In this document: positions 47,222-55,110 of the stretch, piece after piece | Layout of the letters: each line of letters begins with the position of its first letter | How positions within the stretch are numbered: the stretch's first letter is position 1 | Assembly: GCA_021730165.1 (NCBI GenBank) | Contig: CP072535.1 | Span: forward strand, 823,798 to 887,797 | Length of the DNA: 64,000 bases | Source: Candidatus Vesicomyidisocius sp. Pext_18_S21 | Lineage (GTDB): Bacteria; Pseudomonadota; Gammaproteobacteria; PS1; Pseudothioglobaceae | Direction: 5' to 3' | Notes under the pieces: model-generated | Database searches by the model: none | Told to the model about the DNA's origin: nothing | Seen by the model: only the letters and a program-made list of their open reading frames with translations | Translations under genes and position numbers: made by a program

Positions 47222-49288
47222 ATGTATCAACTATCTAATTCAATTATTATATTAGATGGATTAGGTCCAAAAACACAACAAAAACTAAACGCCATTGGCA
47301 TTTTTAATTTAGAACATTTATTGTTTCAACTACCAATACGCTATCAAGATAAGACCAAACTAGCTAAGCTAAACCAAGTCCAAGTAGGTGATGAGGTATT
47401 AATTCAATTAACTATAAAGTATACCGAACAGGTATCAACTCATCAGAAACAATTGTTATGCTATTTATCTGACTCTAATCACCAAAACTTATTACTTAGA
47501 TTTTTTTATTTTGATCAATATCAAAAACAAAACTTTATTCGTGGTGATATCATCCAATGCTTTGGTGAGATAAAAATGGGTCAAAATAGCTTAGAAATAC
47601 ATCATCCTGAATATCGATTAATCTCTAAAGGACAAGCTAATTTACTAGAAAAAACACTTAGCCCTATCTATCCATTAACCGCCAATATTCGTCAAGCACA
47701 AATGAAGAAATGGATAAATACTGCATTAGAAGTTTTTCAAAAATCAGACTTGTCTGATAATTTTAAAAATCTAACAAACAATGCCATGCCTACTCTTAAA
47801 CAGGCCTTAAATACATTACATAATCCTAAAGTTGATGATAATATAGAACAAATCTCTAATTTTAAGCATCTTTCACAGCAACGCTTGATTATTGAAGAGT
47901 TATGTGCACAACGCCTTAGTTTACTCAAGCTCAAAAGCAAACGTAAATCCAAAACATCCAACATATTTAAAATAAAAAATAGATTAATTCAAAAAGCATT
48001 AAACACCTTAAAATTTCAACTTACTCAAGCGCAACAACGTTGTATTAATGACATTAATTCAGATCTTAGCTCAAAGCATCCAATGCTTAGACTATTGCAA
48101 GGTGACGTAGGATCAGGCAAAACTATTATAGCTGTATTTGCTTGTTTACAAGCAATCGAAAATGGATTTCAAACGATTATCATTGCACCCACTGAAATAC
48201 TAGCTGCACAACATTTACAAGGATTCTCAAATTATCTAACTCCTTTAGGTATTGAAATTGCGTTTTTAACTGACTCACAAAGTACAATACAAAAATTCAA
48301 ACAACTTGAAAAAATTAACTCAAATACAGCAAGAATTATCATTGGTACCCATGTATTACTTCAAACCCACATTGTTTTTGATAAACTAGGCTTAGTAATT
48401 ATTAATGAACAAAACAAGTTTGGTGTACATCAACGCTTATCTCTTGTAGAAAAATCACATAATACACCTCACCAACTAGTCATAACTACCACTCCTATTC
48501 CAAGATCATTAACCATTAGTGTTTATGCAGATTTAGACTACTCAATAATTGATGAATTACCTCCTGGTAGGAGGCCAACTAACATTATTATACTTGGAAA
48601 TGATAAAAAAAATAAAGTAATTGAAAAAATCAAACAAGTTTGTAATACTGGTAATAAGGTATATTGGATATGCACACTGATTGAAGAGTCAGAAGTACTC
48701 CGTACTAAATCTACTACCAATACTCATAATTATCTAAAAAAAAAATTAGAAGGATTAAGTGTAGTACTAATTGATGGAAGGATGCAGAAACACAAAAAAT
48801 CTAATGTTATAGCACAATTCTTAAAAGGTAAAATTGATGTTTTAGTTACTACTACAGAAATTGATGCGGGTATTAATATCATCAATACATCACTCATAGT
48901 TATTGAAAATTCTGAAAGACTAGGGCTTACACAATTACACCAATTACGTAGTCGCGTAGGACGAAGTCTTGACTCTAGTATTTGTATTCTAATGTATCAA
49001 GCACCACTCAGTTATAACGCTCTTGTACGACTTGACATCTTAAGAAAAACAAATGATGGATTTAAAATTGCACTAAAAGACTTAGAACTTCGTGGCCCTA
49101 GTGAGATTCTAGGAACACAGCAGATAGGCATAACTAATATGAAAATTGCTAATATTGTGCGTGATAGGTATTTGCTTAAACAAGTACAATCTTACTCAAA
49201 GCAGTTCTTAAAATTAGACAAAAATAAACAAAAAATACTTATTACTCGTTGGATTACTGATGATAACAACCCATATGATAATATCTAA
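47222..49288 (+). CDS. recG: RecG-type ATP-dependent DNA helicase with altered motifs
   Basis: 688 aa, nearly full length (693 in E. coli). The N-terminal wedge domain is followed by helicase motifs. Walker A, GDVGSGKT, is intact (294-301). The motif II segment normally DEQHRFG reads NEQNKFG (395-401), so the first acidic residue is Asn. Motif III is TTTPIPRS, motif V reads TTTEIDAGINI instead of the usual ATTVIEVGVDV, and motif VI reads QLRSRVGR for QLRGRVGR. RecG reverses stalled forks. The frame is complete, so the protein may be made but its ATPase may be impaired. Confidence 0.93.
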   Translation: MYQLSNSIIILDGLGPKTQQKLNAIGIFNLEHLLFQLPIRYQDKTKLAKLNQVQVGDEVLIQLTIKYTEQVSTHQKQLLCYLSDSNHQNLLLRFFYFDQYQKQNFIRGDIIQCFGEIKMGQNSLEIHHPEYRLISKGQANLLEKTLSPIYPLTANIRQAQMKKWINTALEVFQKSDLSDNFKNLTNNAMPTLKQALNTLHNPKVDDNIEQISNFKHLSQQRLIIEELCAQRLSLLKLKSKRKSKTSNIFKIKNRLIQKALNTLKFQLTQAQQRCINDINSDLSSKHPMLRLLQGDVGSGKTIIAVFACLQAIENGFQTIIIAPTEILAAQHLQGFSNYLTPLGIEIAFLTDSQSTIQKFKQLEKINSNTARIIIGTHVLLQTHIVFDKLGLVIINEQNKFGVHQRLSLVEKSHNTPHQLVITTTPIPRSLTISVYADLDYSIIDELPPGRRPTNIIILGNDKKNKVIEKIKQVCNTGNKVYWICTLIEESEVLRTKSTTNTHNYLKKKLEGLSVVLIDGRMQKHKKSNVIAQFLKGKIDVLVTTTEIDAGINIINTSLIVIENSERLGLTQLHQLRSRVGRSLDSSICILMYQAPLSYNALVRLDILRKTNDGFKIALKDLELRGPSEILGTQQIGITNMKIANIVRDRYLLKQVQSYSKQFLKLDKNKQKILITRWITDDNNPYDNI

Positions 49289-49319
49289 AAGTATTTGATT
49301 GACGTAAAATACTACAATT

Positions 49320-49796
49320 ATGTTTAACACAAAAAATTTAATATGGACAAACTTAAATCAAATTAGAAACATACCTGATCACATTCTTACTTGGCTTGAT
49401 GATTATCAATCCTTAACTGCTAAACTAAAACAAAAATTTAATCGTTTTTCAATCAATATTTTATCACAAGAAGAATCTATTCCACACGCTGATGAAATAG
49501 AATTGCTTGATTGTCACAGCCAATTTGTTGTGCGTGAGGTAGAACTTTTAGGAAATGATCAAGTTATAGTATTTGCTAGGTCTATCATCCCCATTACTAA
49601 CAATACACAAAACTTATTAAAAATTGGTAGTCACCCTTTAGGTGAAATGTTGTTTAATGATACAAATATTAAACGCGGTCAATTACAAATTACCCATACA
49701 CATGGAACTTGGGGTAGAAGATCTATCTTTACCATTAGTTCAACTCAAGTATTGGTGAGTGAATTTTTTATAAAAACTAATAAATTAATTAGTTGA
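49320..49796 (+). CDS. ubiC: Chorismate lyase UbiC
   Basis: 158 aa. The FVVREVELLG segment near residue 70 carries the substrate Arg. GSHPLGEMLF near residue 99 and the terminal SSTQVLVSEFF with its Glu match the family. It splits chorismate into 4-hydroxybenzoate and pyruvate, the first step of ubiquinone synthesis. It starts 31 bases after recG. ubiA is not adjacent. Confidence 0.92.
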   Translation: MFNTKNLIWTNLNQIRNIPDHILTWLDDYQSLTAKLKQKFNRFSINILSQEESIPHADEIELLDCHSQFVVREVELLGNDQVIVFARSIIPITNNTQNLLKIGSHPLGEMLFNDTNIKRGQLQITHTHGTWGRRSIFTISSTQVLVSEFFIKTNKLIS

Positions 49797-50297
49797 TTTC
49801 ATCTTTGATATATAAATTAATATATTTGATAATATTTTTTCCAACCTCTAGTCATCAATCCATAATATAAAATAGTTAAATTAAAACCTAATAGTCAAGA
49901 TACAATACTTATTATCTTTGATAATTTAATAAAAATTCTTAAAAATATCAACAAAATTTAATAGGTAATATTTATAATATTAAGCTGTTTTTGGTGATAT
50001 TTTTGATATAGATTTGAAAATTTACCTATTATCGCTCTTAACCTTATCTTGTAATCTATTACATTAAAAAATAGACAAGTTCTAATTTTGACAATCAACA
50101 AAAACACAACCAGCCAATGATTATTTATAACAAGCTTAAAAATACAACAAAAAAGATCAATCGATTGAAAATATACTAATAACAAATAACAGACAAACTC
50201 ACTTTGAATGATTTAAAACGGTAAACTACAAAACAGTATTTGCTGTTTTAAGTGTTCTTAACTCCACCTCTATTTTAACGGTAAAATAGCACATATT
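49797..50297. other. 501-base gap between ubiC and pabA/trpG
   Basis: AT-rich, no coding frame recognised. A perfect 7-bp hairpin AAAACAG-TATTTG-CTGTTTT lies at 50230-50249, about 50 bases before the next gene. It may mark a leader or a former terminator. Confidence 0.5.
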
Positions 50298-50885
50298 ATG
50301 TTGCTTATGATTGACAATTACGACTCATTTACCTATAATCTAGTACAGTATTTTGGTGAGTTAGGACAAGCCGTTGAAGTGTACCGTAACGATGAAATTA
50401 CAATACAGGAAATTGAAAAACTTATGCCTGAATTTTTAGTAATTTCACCAGGTCCTTACGCACCAAACGAAGCAGGAATTTCAATTGAGGTTATTAAGTA
50501 TTTTTCTAATAAAATACCAATCTTAGGTGTATGTCTAGGCTTTCAAGCTATAGTTCAGACTTTTGGTGGACATATTATTGGTGCAAAAAAAATTATGCAT
50601 GGGAAGGTGTCTAAAATTTATCATACTAACAAAGGTGTATTTACAAGCCTCAAAAATCCACTCAATGCAACACGCTATCATTCATTAGTAGCACAACAAT
50701 CAACTTTACCAAAATGCTTTGAAGTTACCTCATGGACCAAAAATAACAAAGGAGAAGTAGACGAAATTATGGGCGTTAGACACAAAGAATTTGCTACCGA
50801 GGGGGTGCAATTTCACCCAGAATCAATTTTGACCGAACAGGGTCATGAAATACTAAATAATTTTTTAAAAAGGAGAACCTTATAA
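50298..50885 (+). CDS. Glutamine amidotransferase component, anthranilate or 4-amino-4-deoxychorismate synthase
   Basis: 195 aa. [19 protein letters not shown] and [15 protein letters not shown] are classic TrpG/PabA motifs. The nucleophile is in GVCLGFQAI (the usual GHQ reads GFQ), and His/Glu in [13 protein letters not shown]. It supplies ammonia for anthranilate (tryptophan) or aminodeoxychorismate (folate), and may serve both. No trpE or pabB is next to it, so the choice between trpG and pabA is open. Confidence 0.9.
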   Translation: MLLMIDNYDSFTYNLVQYFGELGQAVEVYRNDEITIQEIEKLMPEFLVISPGPYAPNEAGISIEVIKYFSNKIPILGVCLGFQAIVQTFGGHIIGAKKIMHGKVSKIYHTNKGVFTSLKNPLNATRYHSLVAQQSTLPKCFEVTSWTKNNKGEVDEIMGVRHKEFATEGVQFHPESILTEQGHEILNNFLKRRTL

Positions 50886-50888
50886 AAC

Positions 50889-51308
50889 ATGGAAATATTT
50901 GAATTCTTATTTGCTAATGAGCAAATATTTACAACCATTACACTTATATTATTAATTGCTTTACTTATTGGTAATATTGTTGTTGATAAATTAAAAAAAT
51001 ATAAAGATATTGACCCTAATGGAGCGGTCACACTTATGGATAATGACAATCTAATTCTATTAGATGTTAGAGAAGAAAAGGAGAGAAAGATCGGATATAT
51101 TGATGGTGATATTCACATTCCACTTGCTAATGTTAAAAATAAATTATTTTCACTAGATAAACACAAAAAAGTACTAGTTTATTGTCGTAGCGGCTCTCGT
51201 TCAGCACATATTTCTAGACTATTAACACGCAATAAATTTGTAAATGTATACAACTTAAAAGGGGGGTTTCAAGCATGGAAAAGAGCCAAACTACCCATTA
51301 AAACCTAA
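50889..51308 (+). CDS. Membrane-anchored rhodanese-domain protein (YibN-like)
   Basis: 139 aa. One N-terminal membrane helix (about residues 12-32), then a rhodanese domain with LLDVREEKERKIGYIDG and the active-site loop CRSGSRS around Cys98. It probably holds persulfide or senses sulfur at the membrane. The order rhodanese-grxC-gpsA matches the common gammaproteobacterial yibN-grxC-secB-gpsA cluster, except that secB is gone. Confidence 0.88.
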   Translation: MEIFEFLFANEQIFTTITLILLIALLIGNIVVDKLKKYKDIDPNGAVTLMDNDNLILLDVREEKERKIGYIDGDIHIPLANVKNKLFSLDKHKKVLVYCRSGSRSAHISRLLTRNKFVNVYNLKGGFQAWKRAKLPIKT

Positions 51309-51312
51309 AACA

Positions 51313-51570
51313 ATGATGAAAAAAAATATTATTTATTGCTCAGACTCTTGTTTTTTTTGCCAAAAAGCTTACCAATTACTTGAAAAAAGAGGTATCCCTT
51401 TTAAGAAACACTACGTTAGGACTCAAGTCGACTGGAATGAAGTGAAAGAAAAAACAAATAGAACAACCATTCCACAAATATTTATTAATGACTTCTATAT
51501 AGGAGGATTTGATGACTTATCAGCCGCAGAACAATCCGGAAAATTAGATAAAATTTTAAATAAACCATGA
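51313..51570 (+). CDS. grxC: Glutaredoxin 3 (GrxC-type) with CFFC active site
   Basis: 85 aa. The thioredoxin-fold redox motif is CFFC (usual CPYC), followed by KAYQLLEKRGIPF; the cis-proline TTIPQIF and the glutathione site GGFDDLSA are intact. It reduces disulfides with glutathione. The missing proline of the CxxC would be expected to change the redox potential. It overlaps the gpsA start by four bases. Confidence 0.92.
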   Translation: MMKKNIIYCSDSCFFCQKAYQLLEKRGIPFKKHYVRTQVDWNEVKEKTNRTTIPQIFINDFYIGGFDDLSAAEQSGKLDKILNKP

Positions 51571-52541
51571 GTAATAACCTTAGTATCATTGGTGCTGGCG
51601 CTTGGGGAAGTGCATTAGCCATTGCCCTTTATGATAACTTTGATACAATTTATCTGCATACAAACACTCAAGCTAACATCAAAAAATTAAAATCAAAGCA
51701 TTCAGCATTATCCATACCCTATCCTAACAATGTAAAAATTACTTATGATTTATATAAATTACAAGATTCTAAAAATATATTAATTACCACACCTAGCTAC
51801 GTATTTTCTGAAATTTTAGACAAGATAAAGCCATTCATTAATCATACTCATAAAATTGCTTGGGGTACCAAGGGTTTTGATACATCTAAAAGATGTTTTT
51901 TATATGAAAGTTTCAAATGTTTATTCCCAAATCGTAATGGATGTGTTATCTCTGGACCAAGTTTTGCATTTGAAGTAGCACTAAATAAACCTACCGCATT
52001 AGTCGTGGCATCTGTTGATGAAGATACCAGAAATCACTTTGCAAAATTAATACAAACAAGAACCTTGCGTACTTATACCAATGCTGACATTATAGGTGTA
52101 GAAGTTGGCGGATCAGTTAAAAATATCTTAGCCATCGCCGCAGGTATTGCCTCGGGATTAAAGTATGGTTTTAACACTCAAGCAGCCTTAATCACTAGAG
52201 GCTTATCAGAGATGTCACGCTTAGGTAAAAGTCTTGGTGCAAAAAAATCTACTTTTATTGGCTTATCTGGTTTAGGAGATTTAGTACTTACTTGCTCAGA
52301 TAATCTATCCAGAAATAGAAGGTTTGGCCAAGAATTGGTTAAAAACCATAATATCAAAAATGCATTAATCAATGTAGGAGGCACAGTTGAAGGTCTTAAT
52401 ACACTTGATCTTATTTTGTCTATTGCCAATAAAAAACAAGTAGAAATGCCAATTTGTGAACAAGTTTATCAGGTCACTCAAGGAAAGATAACCCCTACTG
52501 AAGCAGTTAATTATTTAATGTCTAGAGAACAAACAAAATAA
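51567..52541 (+). CDS. gpsA: Glycerol-3-phosphate dehydrogenase (NAD(P)+)
   Basis: 324 aa. The N-terminal dinucleotide motif is IIGAGAWGSALA, GPSFAFEVA near residue 133, the catalytic lysine in GGSVKNILAIAAG and GLSGLGDLVLTC near residue 230. It makes sn-glycerol-3-phosphate for phospholipids. It overlaps grxC (ATGA) and is followed three bases later by a phosphatase gene. Confidence 0.97.
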   Translation: MSNNLSIIGAGAWGSALAIALYDNFDTIYLHTNTQANIKKLKSKHSALSIPYPNNVKITYDLYKLQDSKNILITTPSYVFSEILDKIKPFINHTHKIAWGTKGFDTSKRCFLYESFKCLFPNRNGCVISGPSFAFEVALNKPTALVVASVDEDTRNHFAKLIQTRTLRTYTNADIIGVEVGGSVKNILAIAAGIASGLKYGFNTQAALITRGLSEMSRLGKSLGAKKSTFIGLSGLGDLVLTCSDNLSRNRRFGQELVKNHNIKNALINVGGTVEGLNTLDLILSIANKKQVEMPICEQVYQVTQGKITPTEAVNYLMSREQTK

Positions 52542-52544
52542 CGA

Positions 52545-53072
52545 ATGAAATTAGATCTACTTAGGCACGGAATACCTATTGGCGGACATATTTATCGTGG
52601 CAACCAAAATGACCCTATTAGCAAAAATGGTTGGCAGCAGATGCTCAAATCTACTAAAGGAAAATCATGGGATTACATTGCCAGTTCACCCTTAATACGT
52701 TGTGCTAAATTTGCTAAATATTTATCCAAAAAACAGAGCATTTTTTGTGAAATTATTAATAATTTTGAAGAGTTGGATTTTGGTGATTGGCAGGGTAAAA
52801 ATGTTGATTCTATTGGTCTAAAATTAATTAATAATTTTAGACAAGATCCTATTAATCATCAACCACCTAATGCAGAAAACCTTTATGATTTTCAATCACG
52901 GGTTTTATCTTCCTTTGAAGATATTAGACTAAATCATACCAATAAATCAGTATTGATTATAGCACACGCTGGTGTTATTCGAATAATTAAATCTTACTTA
53001 TTAAATCTACCCGTTGAAAAAATGTTTACAATAGAAGTTTCTTGTGCATCCAGTGAGCGCTTTACTATTTAG
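52545..53072 (+). CDS. Histidine phosphatase family protein (alpha-ribazole phosphatase-like)
   Basis: 175 aa. The catalytic start is LLRHGIP (RHG) and the second His is in IIAHAGVIRII; ELDFGDWQG is typical of CobC/PhpB-like members. Such enzymes remove phosphate from alpha-ribazole-5-P or other small metabolites. No cobalamin genes are nearby, so the substrate is unknown. It is the last gene of the rhodanese-grxC-gpsA run. Confidence 0.85.
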   Translation: MKLDLLRHGIPIGGHIYRGNQNDPISKNGWQQMLKSTKGKSWDYIASSPLIRCAKFAKYLSKKQSIFCEIINNFEELDFGDWQGKNVDSIGLKLINNFRQDPINHQPPNAENLYDFQSRVLSSFEDIRLNHTNKSVLIIAHAGVIRIIKSYLLNLPVEKMFTIEVSCASSERFTI

Positions 53073-53490
53073 TATAGTACTTATTAGTAAAGCTCTTTTA
53101 ATCCACTTAATTCAATAAAATTAATTTCAAAAATTAGAACCATAACTAAATTCTCTTAAAAAGACCATATTTTAGATAAATTAAAAATACTAACCAAAAA
53201 ATATTGTAATTTTTAATTACCTACTTCCTATTATAAAAAAGAAAATAAGAAAATAAAATTACTAAAAATGTTAATTAAAGATAACCAACTTAACAAAATA
53301 CAAATTAGTAAATTAATAAAGGTACTTTACCTATAAAAATAATATTACTTATAAAAGGCATAATAAGAGCAGTAACTGCCATTCTATTAATGGTATTTCT
53401 TTACCATAAGAGTTTAAAGAAGGATTACTCTATTATATGGAACACTAAAATTGATAGATAATAAAACCTATATCTGGTATTTAAAGTAGC
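53073..53490. other. 418-base gap between convergent genes
   Basis: AT-rich with many stops. I see no RNA gene or protein remnant, and no strong terminator for rpsI. Confidence 0.5.
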
Positions 53491-53886
53491 TTAACGCTTA
53501 GAGAATTGTTCGCTCTTACGTGCTTTCTTACGACCAACTTTTTTACGTTCTACAATTCTAGCGTCTCGCGTTACAAAACCTGCTTTACGTAATACACCCC
53601 GTAAATCATTGTTGTACGCAATAAGTGCACGAGTCACTCCTAATCTAATCGCGCCAGCTTGGCCTGTATCCCCACCACCTTTAACCATAATATTAAAATC
53701 AAATTTATCTTTCATATCAGACGTATCTAATGGTTGATTGATAATCATTGAAGAGGTTTCACGTCCAAAATATTCATTCATTGGGCGTTTATTAACTATA
53801 AAAACACCTTTTCCTTTACTCATATAAACACGAGCTACTGATGTTTTTCTTCTACCTGTTGCATAATAAATTTCTGTTTTTGCCAT
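53491..53886 (-). CDS. rpsI: 30S ribosomal protein S9
   Basis: 131 aa from ATG 53886, with AAGGTGAAGAAT as the ribosome site; an in-frame GTG four codons earlier lies within that site. [15 protein letters not shown] and the basic end [19 protein letters not shown] are diagnostic. The C-terminal tail contacts P-site tRNA. It follows rplM, 13 bases apart. Confidence 0.98.
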   Translation of the reverse strand: MAKTEIYYATGRRKTSVARVYMSKGKGVFIVNKRPMNEYFGRETSSMIINQPLDTSDMKDKFDFNIMVKGGGDTGQAGAIRLGVTRALIAYNNDLRGVLRKAGFVTRDARIVERKKVGRKKARKSEQFSKR

Positions 53887-53899
53887 AATATTCTTCACC

Positions 53900-54328
53900 T
53901 TAAATATCTAATACTTTAGGTTGTTGTGCAGCGTGTGTGTGCTCACTATTTACAAAAACTTTCATTTTTTTAAACATATCTCTTCCTAAAGGACCTTTTG
54001 GTAACATACCCTTCACTGCTTTATTGATAATCATCTCTGGATTTTTGGTCTGTAAATCTTTGAATGCTATTGATTTTAAGTTACCAATATATCCTGTATG
54101 GTGGTAATATTTTTTGTCTTTAAATTTATTACCTGTTACCTTAATTTTTGAGGCATTTATGACAATAATATAATCACCAATATCCGTATGTGGTGTATAT
54201 TCAGGTTTATGCTTACCACGAAGACGAGAAGCGATTTTCGTTGCTAAACGACCTAAGGTTTTACCATCAGCATCAATGAGTAACCAATCTCTTTTGACTT
54301 CACGTGCTTTAGCACTAAATGTTTTCAT
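53900..54328 (-). CDS. rplM: 50S ribosomal protein L13
   Basis: 142 aa, the standard length. [15 protein letters not shown] is at the N-terminus and [19 protein letters not shown] near the C-terminus. It is an early-assembly 23S rRNA-binding protein. It heads the rplM-rpsI operon. In E. coli, L13 is reported to control its own operon through the mRNA leader; a perfect 22-base palindrome lies 30 bases upstream here. Confidence 0.98.
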   Translation of the reverse strand: MKTFSAKAREVKRDWLLIDADGKTLGRLATKIASRLRGKHKPEYTPHTDIGDYIIVINASKIKVTGNKFKDKKYYHHTGYIGNLKSIAFKDLQTKNPEMIINKAVKGMLPKGPLGRDMFKKMKVFVNSEHTHAAQQPKVLDI

Positions 54329-54357
54329 AATCCTATACTATATTTATTTAAAATAAA

Positions 54358-54379
54358 TAGAATGATTATAATCATTCTA
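54358..54379. promoter_or_regulatory. Perfect 22-base palindrome in the rplM leader/promoter
   Basis: TAGAATGATTA is followed directly by its reverse complement TAATCATTCTA. The centre contains TATAAT readable on either strand. It could be the -10 region with an overlapping operator or an mRNA hairpin. Confidence 0.55.
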
Positions 54380-54890
54380 AACTTTAAATATTCACCTATA
54401 TTTCAATACTAACATAATTAATCACATCACTAGATGCACTTTGAAAAACAACTAACACCGTTAATTTATATGTAATAAACCAAAATCCACAAAAAATAGT
54501 TAAGACATCATCTCCATACTTACCTTTCCTATATACGATACCCAATATAGGAAAAACTAACATGACTACGGATACTTTTTACATCAAAAAATTCACTCAA
54601 ATATGACTCATTAGTATACTCTTCCCTTAAACTATTAAATTATAATAGCATTACCGGTTCTTTACCTTATAATATGAGTAACATTAGCAGCTACTATATG
54701 AATATATTTATATGTACTACATTCAGTATAAGTGAACAAATATAACTATAACGACAGAGTTTAACACCCCCTGATACTCGCTAACCATATAGAATCATTC
54801 AAGTAACGCCAGCCAATAGGTAATATTTTATTTAGCAGTTATCTATATAATTATAGTAAATTAAAATAGATTGTATTGTATTGTCACTAG

Positions 54891-54912
54891 TATCTTATCT
54901 GCAGATAAGATA
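54891..54912. repeat. Perfect 22-base palindrome in the rplM-DEAD gap
   Basis: TATCTTATCTG followed by CAGATAAGATA, no mismatch and no spacer. It lies 200 bases upstream of the DEAD-box gene. Function unknown. Confidence 0.8.
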
Positions 54913-55059
54913 ATGAAAAATCATACTCAAGTATACAACTTTAGACTGGCTAGAACTTAACAATATTTTTTTAGTACCCATAAAATTTCCCATATACAAT
55001 TATAAGATGAATTGTATATCAACTTATAAACTATAATAAATTTAATATAGTTCGTTAAA

Positions 55060-55082
55060 ATTATACCTAAATTAGGTATAAT
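55060..55082 (+). promoter_or_regulatory. Palindrome overlapping the putative -10 of the DEAD-box gene
   Basis: ATTATACCTAA and TTAGGTATAAT are exact reverse complements around one A. The right arm ends in TATAAT (55077-55082), 28 bases before ATG 55111. The layout fits an operator over the -10 or a 5' mRNA hairpin. Confidence 0.5.
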
Positions 55083-55110
55083 TCTAATCTTCATTTGTCT
55101 TATAAATCAC

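Larger units (their letters stand above)
54380..55110. other. Long gap between rplM and the DEAD-box gene
   Basis: Part of a 782-base non-coding stretch. No coding frame is recognised. It contains a perfect 22-base palindrome with CTGCAG centre (54891-54912) and a further palindrome around a TATAAT just before the helicase gene (55060-55082). Confidence 0.5.

Noticed and set aside
50520..50560. GHQ to GFQ change near the amidotransferase nucleophile as evidence of inactivation
   Set aside because: The position is not catalytic and related class I amidotransferases in this window have M (GuaA) or L (HisH) there.
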